Below are positions 30,836 through 37,987 of a DNA stretch of 64,000 nucleotides, piece after piece. A program made the position numbers and the translations under genes. Source of the stretch: Chitinolyticbacter albus (lineage in GTDB: Bacteria; Pseudomonadota; Gammaproteobacteria; Burkholderiales; Chitinibacteraceae); the NCBI RefSeq assembly GCF_024437655.1, contig NZ_JANBVF010000010.1, forward strand, positions 186,001 to 250,000, read 5' to 3'. The notes beneath the pieces are model-generated. The model did no database searches. It was not told where the DNA came from and saw only the letters and a list, made by a program, of their open reading frames with translations. Position 1 is the first letter of the stretch. Each line of letters begins with the position of its first letter.

Positions 30836-31324
30836 ATGAGCGAAAAAGCCCCCGTTACCGCCGCCATCCGCGTGCTGCGCCAGCACAAGGTGCCCTACAC
30901 CGAGCATCTTTACGATTACGAGGAAAAAGGCGGCACCGCCGTGTCCTCGCGCGAGCTCGGCGTGCCCGAGCACGCGGTGATCAAGACCCTGGTGATGGAA
31001 GACGAGAACAAGCAGCCGCTGGTGGTGCTGATGCATGGCGACTGCGAGACCTCGACCAAGAACCTGGCGCGCCTGACCGGCAGGAAGACTATCCAGCCAT
31101 GCGCGCCCGATATCGCCAACAAGCATAGCGGCTATATGGTGGGCGGCACCTCGCCGCTGGGGACCAAGAAGGCGATGCCGGTTTATATGGAGCGCAGTAT
31201 CGCAGCGCTCGACAGAATCTATCTCAATGGCGGCAAGCGCGGCTTTCTGGTGGGCTTGGCGCCAGCCGATCTCGTGGCCGTGTTGCAGCCTACCCTGGTC
31301 GAGGTGGCCATCCCCCACGATTGA
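30836..31324 (+). CDS. ybaK: Cys-tRNA(Pro)/Cys-tRNA(Cys) deacylase YbaK
   Basis: A 162-residue trans-editing protein that hydrolyses Cys mischarged on tRNA(Pro). Family motifs are KTLV (with the catalytic lysine region), a DCETSTKNLARLTG segment and the SGYMVGGTSPLGTKK motif around the active site. ATG 30836 is chosen because the 36 codons upstream in frame run into the selO promoter region and show no conserved character. A GC-rich hairpin (GCGCCAGC / GCTGGCGC) lies shortly after the stop, without a T tail. Confidence 0.93.
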   Translation: MSEKAPVTAAIRVLRQHKVPYTEHLYDYEEKGGTAVSSRELGVPEHAVIKTLVMEDENKQPLVVLMHGDCETSTKNLARLTGRKTIQPCAPDIANKHSGYMVGGTSPLGTKKAMPVYMERSIAALDRIYLNGGKRGFLVGLAPADLVAVLQPTLVEVAIPHD

Positions 31325-31429
31325 GCCATACCGCGCCAGCGCGATTGACGCAGGGCTGGCGCAAGCGGTGGCGCGCTTTCATACTTCGGTTGGCCATAGC
31401 GACCCTTACCTTCATACGACACCCAGACC

Positions 31430-31861
31430 ATGACCATTTTGCCCGCCATCCTGCACGAACAGATCACCACCTTGCTCGACGAGGGTGACAAGCATTTCGA
31501 GAAGGGGCGCGACGAGCAGGCGCTTGCCAAGTACCGGGAGGCGGAGGCGCTGTTGCCCACCGAGCGCGAACGTTTCGAGGCCAGCACCATTGTGCTCACC
31601 GCCATTGGCGACACGCTGTTTCAGTTACGCGATTTTTCCGCAGCGTCCGATACGCTGATCCTGGCGCTGCGCTGCCCCGATGGCGAAGGAAATCCCTTCA
31701 TCCACCTGCGGCTGGGTCAATGCGCACTCGAGCTTGGCAACGAAGCGCGTGCAGCGGACCAGCTGGGCCAGGCGTTCGAGAGCGGCGGCCTTGACGTGTT
31801 CGAGGACGAGGACGCGCACTATCTTGCGTTCCTGAAGGAACGCGTCGGGCTGGTGCTGTGA
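31430..31861 (+). CDS. Tetratricopeptide-like protein
   Basis: A 143-residue soluble helical protein. Segments LLDEGDKHFEKGRDEQALAK, TIVLTAIGDTLFQLRDFSAA and PFIHLRLGQCALELGNEARA have the spacing of three TPR helical hairpins, and the acidic end FEDEDAHYLAFLKERVG is distinctive. I recall similar short TPR proteins near Rhs or type VI effector genes, where they may act as immunity factors; that is inference. The next gene's ATG overlaps its TGA, so both form one unit. Confidence 0.7.
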   Translation: MTILPAILHEQITTLLDEGDKHFEKGRDEQALAKYREAEALLPTERERFEASTIVLTAIGDTLFQLRDFSAASDTLILALRCPDGEGNPFIHLRLGQCALELGNEARAADQLGQAFESGGLDVFEDEDAHYLAFLKERVGLVL

Positions 31862-32256
31862 TGGCGACGCTCTTGGTCTGCCGGCTGCAGGTGGTAAGCA
31901 GCTACGTCGAGAACACCGAGTACGAGGCCGAGGGCAATGATGTCGATACCGTGCAGTGGTGGCTGGCCAGCGATGAAGCGTGGCGCGTGCGTACCTTCGG
32001 GGTCGATTTCGATATCCACGTCCATCACCAGGCAGCGCCGCTGACGGTGGAGGCTGCGCGCGTATTCACCGAGAAGCACTACGGCGACGTGATTGCCGAC
32101 GTGCAGGCATTCGAGTTTGCCAGCGTCGACGATACGAGTGCGGTCAACCGGTTGGTCGAGGCACTGGGGGGGCAGTTTGATGTTGCGCCCAACGGCCGGC
32201 TCGGCATCTGGAACCCCGGCGACACGCCTTACCGCAGTCAGAGCGAACCGGCCTGA
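31861..32256 (+). CDS. Hypothetical protein coupled to the TPR gene
   Basis: A 131-residue protein whose ATG overlaps the preceding TGA (TGATG). No signal peptide, membrane segment or family I recognise. It has a tryptophan pair in QWWLASDEAW, a histidine-rich DIHVHHQ segment and an aromatic/acidic centre, as often seen in small immunity proteins. The coupling to the TPR gene suggests that the two proteins work together. Function unknown. Confidence 0.55.
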   Translation: MATLLVCRLQVVSSYVENTEYEAEGNDVDTVQWWLASDEAWRVRTFGVDFDIHVHHQAAPLTVEAARVFTEKHYGDVIADVQAFEFASVDDTSAVNRLVEALGGQFDVAPNGRLGIWNPGDTPYRSQSEPA

Positions 32257-32280
32257 GTTTCTCATCACCAGGGCAACACC

Positions 32281-32832
32281 ATGGGCTACCGCCTCAGCAA
32301 GATCACCACCCGCACTGGCGACGACGGCACGACTGGCCTTGCCGACGGCACCCGCGTCGCCAAGGACCACCCGCGCATCCATGCGCTCGGAGAGGTCGAC
32401 GAGCTCAACTCCTCGCTCGGCGTGGTGCTTTGCGAGCCGGTGTCGGCCGCCATCCACGACTGCCTCGGGCGCGTGCAGAACGACCTGTTCGACCTGGGCG
32501 GCGAGCTCGCCATACCCGGCCACCGCGCCATCACCGATGTGCAGCTCTCGCGCCTAGAAGAAGAAGTGACCGCGTTCAACGCCGCGCTGCCACCGCTCAA
32601 GGAGTTCATCCTGCCCGGTGGCAGCCGCGCCGCGGCCCTCTTGCATGTGGCGCGTTGCGTATGCCGCCGTGCCGAGCGGGCGCTGACGCCGCTGGCGCGT
32701 GATGACGGCGAGCTGGCGCCGGGCGCGCGCTACCTCAATCGCCTGTCTGACCTGCTGTTCGTGCTGGCCCGTGTCGCCAATGTCGAGGCCGGGGTGCCCG
32801 ATGTACTGTGGCAACCTGGCCAGCACGCCTGA
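32281..32832 (+). CDS. pduO: Cob(I)yrinic acid a,c-diamide adenosyltransferase, PduO type
   Basis: A 183-residue ATP:cob(I)alamin adenosyltransferase that makes adenosylcobalamin from cob(I)alamin and ATP. The ATP-binding N-terminus TRTGDDGTTGLADG, the HALGEVDELNSSLG helix, QNDLFDLGGEL, LPGGS and the RCVCRRAER helix with the C-terminal LNRLSDLLFVLAR are all family landmarks. It forms a trimeric four-helix bundle. The stop is seven bases from the apparent cassette insertion point at 32839. Confidence 0.93.
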   Translation: MGYRLSKITTRTGDDGTTGLADGTRVAKDHPRIHALGEVDELNSSLGVVLCEPVSAAIHDCLGRVQNDLFDLGGELAIPGHRAITDVQLSRLEEEVTAFNAALPPLKEFILPGGSRAAALLHVARCVCRRAERALTPLARDDGELAPGARYLNRLSDLLFVLARVANVEAGVPDVLWQPGQHA

Positions 32833-32852
32833 GCCAATGTTAGGTGTCGTCA

Positions 32853-33296
32853 ATGAGCCCGTTCTCCATTCGTATCAGAGAAGAAGTACTCGCCACTTTC
32901 CCCGAGTGGTCAGCCTTCGCCGTTGAACAGGCATTCAAGGGCAGCGGGCCCTACCTGGTCGTCACCGTGCCAGCTCCACCAGAGGCCAAGTCTGATCACC
33001 CGCTTCGGATCAGCACCTGGGATGACGAGGTGACGGTCGAATTTGACTACTACCACACCCACTTCGATCGCTGGAACCCGGTGGAAGGCGATAACAGGCA
33101 CACGTCCGCGCTCTTTTACGTCAAGTCAGTGCTTGATGAAAAGGTTGCCGTTGCGTCGTGGTGGCAAGAAGAAGCGTGCAAGGTGTGTTCGCAGCTTGAA
33201 CCCGGCGAGTCTTTGAAGCCGCCGCTCGATGTTGTCTACTCGCGAGTTCGCGTGCGCTCATGGAGAGGGTCTCACAATGCGGACAGCGACGCCTGA
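32853..33296 (+). CDS. Hypothetical protein in candidate cassette
   Basis: A 147-residue soluble protein beginning MSPFSIRIREEVLATFPEW; ATG 32853 is preceded by TTAGG. It contains LRISTWDDEVTVEFDYYHTH, VASWWQEE and the end RVRVRSWRGSHNADSDA. I recall proteins with this pattern (PEW start, SWNGxxNAD end) as products of integron cassettes; that is memory, not a search. Function unknown. GC content looks lower than the flanks. Its frame is bounded on both sides by integron-like core sites. Confidence 0.65.
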   Translation: MSPFSIRIREEVLATFPEWSAFAVEQAFKGSGPYLVVTVPAPPEAKSDHPLRISTWDDEVTVEFDYYHTHFDRWNPVEGDNRHTSALFYVKSVLDEKVAVASWWQEEACKVCSQLEPGESLKPPLDVVYSRVRVRSWRGSHNADSDA

Positions 33297-33361
33297 CCGC
33301 GCCTTCGAGCACACGTGACACAGCCGGCTTCGCCGTCTACGTCACGCCGCTCAAGTTACAT
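33291..33361. repeat. attC-like recombination site (71 bases)
   Basis: The ends are GCCTGAC (33291-33297; RYYYAAC in six of seven) and GTTACAT (33355-33361; GTTRRRY in six of seven). The inner arms pair as GAGC-A-CACGTGAC with GTCACG-CCGCTC, closing a GC-rich hairpin, with unpaired bases as in folded attC sites. The length is within the attC range. It overlaps the stop codon of the cassette ORF by its first bases. Confidence 0.5.
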
Positions 33362-33516
33362 TACTCGTGGTCGTCCCGGCGCAGGCACTGTTGCAGCGCT
33401 TGCCGGTCCTGCTGCCGACGGGCCTTGTGCCCGCGATCGTGCACCCCAGCATGGCGCTGGCGGGCAGCCTGCGCGACCGGATTGCGTGGTTTGGGTAGCG
33501 TGAGTTTGATCTTCAT
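33361..33516 (-). CDS. Small basic protein of unknown function, last gene of the rtcB operon
   Basis: A 51-residue, strongly basic protein (MKIKLTLPKPRNPVAQAARQ at the start, then HKARRQQDRQALQQ). Its ATG overlaps the TGA of the upstream 298-residue gene (ATGA), the main reason to call it. A PKPRNP segment followed by many Arg/Lys/His suggests RNA or ribosome binding, which is inference. Its stop codon touches the right end of the attC-like site, so the cassette-like insertion lies directly behind it. Confidence 0.55.
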   Translation of the reverse strand: MKIKLTLPKPRNPVAQAARQRHAGVHDRGHKARRQQDRQALQQCLRRDDHE

Positions 33517-34409
33517 GCGGCCTTCCTCCCCAGGTCGAGTTCATAGAGTGGTGCGTGGCGTGACAGCTTGGCGCGCTTGTGCCGCAGGAAATGCGGCACC
33601 GTGCCTTGCTGGCGGAAGCAGAACTGGCGCGGCAGATCGGTGTAGAGCGAGCGCGGCGGCGCCCAGTCGGCCTCCAGGTTCTTCAACCGCAGGTTCGACT
33701 CGGGCGAGTGGTAGAACATGCGCGCGATACCCAGCTCCTCGCGCACGAACCAGACGGCGGCCGCCAGCATGGCTTCGGCCCAGATGCGCTGGTAGCGCGG
33801 CAGCAGCCAAGCGGCGTAGCGCTGCATGCCGGCAGTATCACCCTCGCCATCGAACCATCGCGGGTGATCTGCGTAGTAGCGCACCTCGCGCAGCCAGTCG
33901 TTCTGGATCTCCTCGATCAGCACTTCGCCGGTGTCGAGGTCGATATCCAGCCGTGCCCAGGCCAGCGTGCTACGGCCGCTGCGGTTGGTCGGGTGGCAAG
34001 ACCAGGAAAACGGATTGCAATCCTTGCCGGGGGCAACTTCTGCCTGGTAGCGCTGATCGTGGCTGCGGTCGAAGTTGAGTTGCAGCACCAGGTTGCCGCC
34101 GTCGCGCGTGGTCTGCTGGCCTTGCCAGCGGCCGAGTGTCAGCGTGAAGTGCAGCGGCGTGGCATCGCCATCGGCGGCGAGCACGTCGTCCGGCTGCAGC
34201 CGGGTATTGCCGAGCTGGGCGAGCCAGGCCTTGACGCGGGGTTTCTGCAGCAGGCCGGCGTACGGCGATTGCTTCAGATCGGCAATGCGGCAGCCCTCGC
34301 CGACGGCGTGGCGCAGCAACAGCCAGGCGTAGCGCTCGGGATAGTAGTCAAATCGGGTCCGGCCTTGCGGCAGGATGGCGACGATGTCGTCGACCAGCTT
34401 CGTTTCCAT
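33513..34409 (-). CDS. Hypothetical protein encoded with rtcB
   Basis: A 298-residue soluble protein, no signal or membrane segment. GGAG lies eight bases before ATG. Landmarks are a LNFDRSHDQRY segment, HPTNRSGRSTLAWARLDID, EEIQNDWLREVRYYAD and YHSPESNLRLKN, then many basic and aromatic residues toward the C-terminus (RHKRAKLSRHAPLY). I do not recognise the family. It lies 165 bases behind the ASCH gene in the same direction and is coupled to the small basic protein, so it probably belongs to the RNA-ligase operon. An RNA-related role is inference. Confidence 0.7.
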   Translation of the reverse strand: METKLVDDIVAILPQGRTRFDYYPERYAWLLLRHAVGEGCRIADLKQSPYAGLLQKPRVKAWLAQLGNTRLQPDDVLAADGDATPLHFTLTLGRWQGQQTTRDGGNLVLQLNFDRSHDQRYQAEVAPGKDCNPFSWSCHPTNRSGRSTLAWARLDIDLDTGEVLIEEIQNDWLREVRYYADHPRWFDGEGDTAGMQRYAAWLLPRYQRIWAEAMLAAAVWFVREELGIARMFYHSPESNLRLKNLEADWAPPRSLYTDLPRQFCFRQQGTVPHFLRHKRAKLSRHAPLYELDLGRKAA

Positions 34410-34574
34410 ATGGGGGCTCCAGGTCGCGCGTCAGGCGCGCGGCCGTGTATTGATGGTGAGGGCGTAGCGGCAGATGCGGCTGGCTCATATCGGGTTTTCC
34501 TTGGGCTGGGGACCGCCTCGCGGCGGCGGCCCGGGTTTATCGGGTGGTCTTGTCGCGCACGGGCGCGTTCACGG

Positions 34575-35054
34575 TTACGCTGGCCAGACGCGGCGGAAAC
34601 TCTCGCAGACCACGATCATGCCGGGCGAGGCTTGCCAGCCCTGCCGCGCGCAGAGGCGCTCGAAATACTGCCAGTGCCCCTCGCGCCAGGTGGCGAGCGA
34701 GCCGTCGCCCTCGCCCTCGGCTGCGGCAAAGGCCGCGTCGACATGGTCGAAAGGCTTGAGATCGACGCGCTGCGTTTCGATCACGCACAGCGGGGTCCCT
34801 TGCCAATCGATGACCAGGCTGTAGTCGCCAGCGCGTGGTAGCGGCCGGTCGGCGCCGTATTCCCAGGCCAGTGAGGCAGTGCCGGTCTTGCGGCCGGCCA
34901 GTACCAGCGCGGCCAGCGCATCGGCATCGGCCGGGTTGTCGCTGAAGGCGAAGGTCTCGTACAGCGGGGTGTGTTCCGTCAGTCCGGCGTGGGCCAGAAA
35001 GGCTTGCCAGAACGGGGTAACTGGCGCAGGGATTACCGCGAGGGTCTGTTCCAT
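34575..35054 (-). CDS. ASCH domain-containing protein
   Basis: A 159-residue protein of the ASCH fold, a PUA-like beta barrel thought to bind RNA or modified nucleosides; one bacterial branch is an N4-acetylcytidine amidohydrolase. Key elements are ALVLAGRKTGTASLAWEY (the GxKxxT-like motif with Lys and Thr), DYSLVIDWQGTPLCVIETQRV and the EGDGSLATWREGHWQYF block. It begins 28 bases after rtcB, so the two are likely co-transcribed. Exact reaction unknown. Confidence 0.85.
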   Translation of the reverse strand: MEQTLAVIPAPVTPFWQAFLAHAGLTEHTPLYETFAFSDNPADADALAALVLAGRKTGTASLAWEYGADRPLPRAGDYSLVIDWQGTPLCVIETQRVDLKPFDHVDAAFAAAEGEGDGSLATWREGHWQYFERLCARQGWQASPGMIVVCESFRRVWPA

Positions 35055-35082
35055 GGTGTGACTCCTGATGGTTTGCGGGCGA

Positions 35083-36288
35083 TCAGCCCTTGATGCACAA
35101 CACTTGCTTGAGGGTGTGGACGACTTCGACGAGATCGGCCTGCTGCGCCATCACCGTATCGATGTCCTTGTAGGCGCCGGGGATCTCATCGACCACGCCG
35201 CCGTCCTTGCGGCATTCCACGCCCTCGGTCTGCGCGGCAAGATCGAAGCGGTTGAAGCGGCGCTTGGCCTCGCTGCGGCTCATGCGGCGGCCGGCACCGT
35301 GCGAGCACGAGCAGAACGATGCCGCGTTGCCAAGGCCGCGCACGATGTAGCTCTTGGCGCCCATCGAGCCGGGAATGATGCCGAGCTGCCCGGCGTGCGC
35401 CGCGATCGCGCCCTTGCGGGTGATGAACAGCGCTTCACCGTCGTGCGTTTCGCGCGCCACGTAGTTGTGGTGGCAATTGATGGCCTCGTCGGTCAGCGTG
35501 AACGTCGGCAGCTGCACTCGCATGGCCTCGACCACCAGTCGCATCATTTCGCGGCGGTTGGTCAGCGCGTAGTCCTGCGCCCATTCCAGCGCCTCTACAT
35601 AGTCGTCGAACAGCGTCGAGCCCGCGCTCAGATAGGCGAGGTCGCGATCGGGCAGGTTCACCTGGTGGCGGCGCATGTCCTTCTTCGCCGCCTCGATGAA
35701 GTAGCGGCCGATCACGTTGCCGGTGCCGCGGCTGCCCGAGTGCAGCATGATCCACACCCGGTCCTCCTCGTCGAGACACAGCTCGATGAAGTGGTTGCCT
35801 CCGCCCAGCGTGCCGATCTGGCAGATCCAGGCCTGGGCGAACTGGCGCTGCATCTTCATCAGGCCAGGATGCTTGCCGACGATGCGATCGAGCCTGTCGT
35901 CAAGCGGCCGGGCCGCGCGCTGGTGGGCCGAACCGCGCACCTTGTCCCAGGCGTGCTGGTTAAAGCCCACCGGCACGGCGGCCTCGATGTGGGATCGCAG
36001 TTTCGCCAGGTTGTCGGGCAGGTCGGCGGCGGTGAGCGAAGTGCGCACCGCGTTCATGCCGCAGCCGATATCGACGCCGACGGCGGCCGGAATGATGGCG
36101 CCGCGGGTGGGGATCACCGAGCCGACGGTGGCGCCGATGCCCAGGTGCACGTCGGGCATGGCGGCCACATGGCCGTGCACGATGGGCAGTTGGGCGACGT
36201 TCTTCAGTTGCTGGATCGCGGCGGGTTCGATCTCGTCGGTCCAGACTTTGACCGGCACGCGGCCGGCCAGGGTTTTCATGACAGGCAT
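35083..36288 (-). CDS. rtcB: RNA-splicing ligase RtcB
   Basis: A 401-residue GTP-dependent RNA ligase joining 2',3'-cyclic phosphate or 3'-phosphate ends to 5'-OH ends. Metal and catalytic features: VGVDIGCGM (cysteine ligand), GTLGGGNHFIEL (histidine), HSGSRGTGN, the HHNYVARE segment and CSHGAGRRMSR with the histidine that forms the GMP adduct. ATG 36288 (MPVMKTLAG) is chosen; a second ATG at 36279 is possible. Upstream lie a terminator and a leader ORF, suggesting attenuation. Genes for an ASCH protein and two unknown proteins follow. Confidence 0.95.
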   Translation of the reverse strand: MPVMKTLAGRVPVKVWTDEIEPAAIQQLKNVAQLPIVHGHVAAMPDVHLGIGATVGSVIPTRGAIIPAAVGVDIGCGMNAVRTSLTAADLPDNLAKLRSHIEAAVPVGFNQHAWDKVRGSAHQRAARPLDDRLDRIVGKHPGLMKMQRQFAQAWICQIGTLGGGNHFIELCLDEEDRVWIMLHSGSRGTGNVIGRYFIEAAKKDMRRHQVNLPDRDLAYLSAGSTLFDDYVEALEWAQDYALTNRREMMRLVVEAMRVQLPTFTLTDEAINCHHNYVARETHDGEALFITRKGAIAAHAGQLGIIPGSMGAKSYIVRGLGNAASFCSCSHGAGRRMSRSEAKRRFNRFDLAAQTEGVECRKDGGVVDEIPGAYKDIDTVMAQQADLVEVVHTLKQVLCIKG

Positions 36289-36360
36289 GATGGTTTTCCA
36301 TTGCAAGCCCCTCGCCACGCGGACCCGGCCTTGTGGACCGGATGCGCGGCGAGCGGGCAC

Positions 36361-36389
36361 AAAAAAGCCCCGGGATTGCCGGGGCTTTT
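36361..36389 (-). terminator. Terminator in the rtcB leader
   Basis: An 11-bp perfect stem (36363-36373 with 36379-36389, five-base loop), followed on the minus strand by six T residues. It lies 73 bases before the rtcB ATG and after an 11-residue leader ORF, so it ends a short transcript or acts as an attenuator. Confidence 0.85.
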
Positions 36390-36395
36390 GCTCAC

Positions 36396-36422
36396 CGGCG
36401 TGGGGCAGACCTCCCCACGCCG
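36396..36422 (-). other. Stable hairpin between leader ORF and terminator
   Basis: A perfect 10-bp GC-rich stem, CGGCGTGGGG with its complement, around a seven-base loop. It starts 17 bases after the leader-ORF stop and lies seven bases before the terminator stem. It is the sort of structure seen in attenuators or small RNAs. Confidence 0.6.
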
Positions 36423-36438
36423 TGTTACGGAATGGGGG

Positions 36439-36474
36439 TCAGCGCAGAGTTTGCGGAGCGTGGTATTGGGTCAT
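36439..36474 (-). CDS. Putative 11-residue leader peptide upstream of rtcB
   Basis: A minus-strand ORF of 11 codons, MTQYHAPQTLR, followed by TGA. A strong Shine-Dalgarno (AGGAG within GAGAGGAG, plus-strand 36484-36491) lies nine bases before ATG. It is followed by a perfect hairpin and a Rho-independent terminator before rtcB. This arrangement is that of a translated attenuator. No run of one amino acid reveals what it would sense. Confidence 0.45.
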   Translation of the reverse strand: MTQYHAPQTLR

Positions 36475-36571
36475 GCGGGGGTACTCCTCTCGGTTGCGGG
36501 TTGACGGAGCCGGCATTCCACCGCAGCACAGGCTCGCCGTCAATGGTGTTTCGATGAAGACAGGTTTTGCT

Positions 36572-36592
36572 GTTGCGTCAGCGCAACGTCAA
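36572..36592 (-). promoter_or_regulatory. Putative promoter/operator of the rtcB leader
   Basis: TTGACG on the minus strand (36592-36587) resembles a -35 element. It is followed by the inverted repeat GTTGCG-TCAG-CGCAAC (36572-36587) in the spacer. The -10 region is poor (CAAAAC). I find no sigma-54 type -24/-12 element here. The remaining part of the 36289-36736 intergenic stretch shows nothing else recognisable. Confidence 0.3.
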
Positions 36593-36736
36593 CTTGCCAC
36601 TGCCAGCCGTAACGGGAGGGCCGGTGAAGCACCCCATTGCCCGCCGACATGCGTTTGCCATAGGCTGCGCGACTTGCCGGGGAACTGCCGCTGCGCGGCC
36701 GTGGTCCCAGCGCGGCCTCAACCACAAGGAGCATGC

Positions 36737-37492
36737 ATGTTCAAGAAATTGTTCGCGTCGCTGGGCGTCGGCGGCGCCAGTGTCGATACCCGATTGCACC
36801 AGAGTACGGTGCAGCCCGGCGGCCCGCTTACCGGCGAGGTGGTGATTCGTGGCGGCGATGTCGCCCAGACCATCGAGCATGTGGTGCTGGCGCTGATGAC
36901 CGAGGTGGAAGTGGAGCGCGACGATACCGAGTACCGCAGCAGCCATACGCTGGGCTCGATCCGCGTTGCCGGTCGCCAGGACGTGCAGCCGGGGCAGGAA
37001 ATCCGCCTGCCGTTCTCGTTCACGCTGCCGCTGGAGTTGCCGCTCAATGCGGGCTTCCCGTCGCGCAGCGGCTACCAGCCGCATATCAAGGCGCCGGTGT
37101 GGGTCGAGACCGATCTGGCGATCGAACGCGCGATCGACGCCACCGACCGCGACTTCCTCGCGGTGCAGCCAACGCCGGCGATGCAGCGTTTCCTTGCTGC
37201 GATGGACAACGTCGGCTTCACGTTGGTGCGGGTCGACATCGAACAGGGCGCCGTGCGCGCGGCCAATCGCAGCAGCACGCTGGGCTGCTATCAGGAGTTC
37301 GAATTCAAGCCGGCCGGTGGCAGCTGGAGCATTGCCGAGGTGGAAGTCACTTTCGTGCCGGGGCCGAACGATATCGCGGTGCTGATCGAGATCGACCGAC
37401 GCTTTCGCGGCGATGGCTATCTCAGCCTGACCATAGGGTCGAACTGGCAATCGGTGAACTGGGAAGCCGAGCTGCAGCGCATGCTCGGCTAA
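36737..37492 (+). CDS. spo0M: Spo0M-like sporulation-control/arrestin-fold protein
   Basis: A 251-residue protein of the SpoOM family (Pfam Spo0M), which has an N-terminal arrestin-like beta sandwich. MFKKLFASLGVGGASVDTRL, the PGGPLTGEVVIRGGD strand, VEVERDD and the FPSRSGYQPH segment fit. Such proteins occur in many non-sporulating bacteria and may respond to envelope or stress signals. ATG 36737 is preceded by AAGGAG at six bases. It converges with the terB-like gene; their stops are three bases apart. Confidence 0.87.
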   Translation: MFKKLFASLGVGGASVDTRLHQSTVQPGGPLTGEVVIRGGDVAQTIEHVVLALMTEVEVERDDTEYRSSHTLGSIRVAGRQDVQPGQEIRLPFSFTLPLELPLNAGFPSRSGYQPHIKAPVWVETDLAIERAIDATDRDFLAVQPTPAMQRFLAAMDNVGFTLVRVDIEQGAVRAANRSSTLGCYQEFEFKPAGGSWSIAEVEVTFVPGPNDIAVLIEIDRRFRGDGYLSLTIGSNWQSVNWEAELQRMLG

Positions 37493-37495
37493 GGC

Positions 37496-37987
37496 TCAGG
37501 CGGCGCGGTGCGCGGAGTAGCCCAGCTCTTGGATCAATTTCAGCAGCAGGGTCTTTTCGGCGGCGACGATGCGCTCGCGCTTCTCGTACGGATAGTTGGC
37601 GACGGCCGCCGCGGTGATATCGAGGCAGTAATCGATCAGCTCGCGATCGCGGCCGTTGTTGCGGATCAGCCCCGGTGACGCGTTCAGCCATTCCAGTGCC
37701 AGCTCGGACAGGCGCGCCAGCAGCGCCGGGTCCGGGCGCTGTTCCAGAAAGCGCAGGATGAAACGGTTCACGTCCTCGGCCGAGACGATGACCTCGCCGC
37801 CGGCCTCGCTCGACAAATGGGCCACCCAGCTGATCGCGTATTCGTACAGCAGGCTGGTTTCGGCCGGCTGTACCTTGCCGTCGGCCCACATCAGCTCGAT
37901 GATGGGCACGAGGTTCAGCAGGTAAAGATCATGCTCCGCCAGCTGGTGGCTGTGCACGAGTTCATCGACGATGTGCTGGAGCGACAT
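37496..37987 (-). CDS. TerB family protein
   Basis: A 163-residue helical protein of the tellurite-resistance TerB family. ELMWADGKVQPAETSLLYEY is the characteristic metal-binding helix pair (D and E ligands), and the second half contains LLKLIQELG. TerB-like proteins bind calcium or other divalent metals at the membrane surface and take part in stress response. No ter operon is present; the gene directly follows thpR on the same strand. Confidence 0.8.
   Translation of the reverse strand: MSLQHIVDELVHSHQLAEHDLYLLNLVPIIELMWADGKVQPAETSLLYEYAISWVAHLSSEAGGEVIVSAEDVNRFILRFLEQRPDPALLARLSELALEWLNASPGLIRNNGRDRELIDYCLDITAAAVANYPYEKRERIVAAEKTLLLKLIQELGYSAHRAA

Larger units (their letters stand above)
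32839..33361 (+). mobile_element. Candidate solitary integron gene cassette
   Basis: The left boundary carries GTTAGGT (32839-32845), matching the integron core GTTRRRY, eight bases before an ORF start. The right boundary is an attC-like structure at 33291-33361 ending in GTTACAT. Between them lies one promoterless 147-codon ORF, the usual cassette layout. No integrase gene is visible in the window. The assignment rests on the combination of core sites, stem structure and single ORF. Confidence 0.5.

Noticed and set aside
35960-36301. Out-of-frame ATG with GAGGGG upstream inside the rtcB start region (MENHHACHEN...)
   Set aside because: It reads a shadow frame of rtcB with no motif; the RtcB frame has an ATG at 36288 and continuous conserved motifs.
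36500-36740. Sigma-54 promoter expected for an rtcB operon
   Set aside because: The only TGGCA...TTGC pair on the minus strand has 12 instead of 10 bases between GG and GC, and no rtcR gene is nearby.
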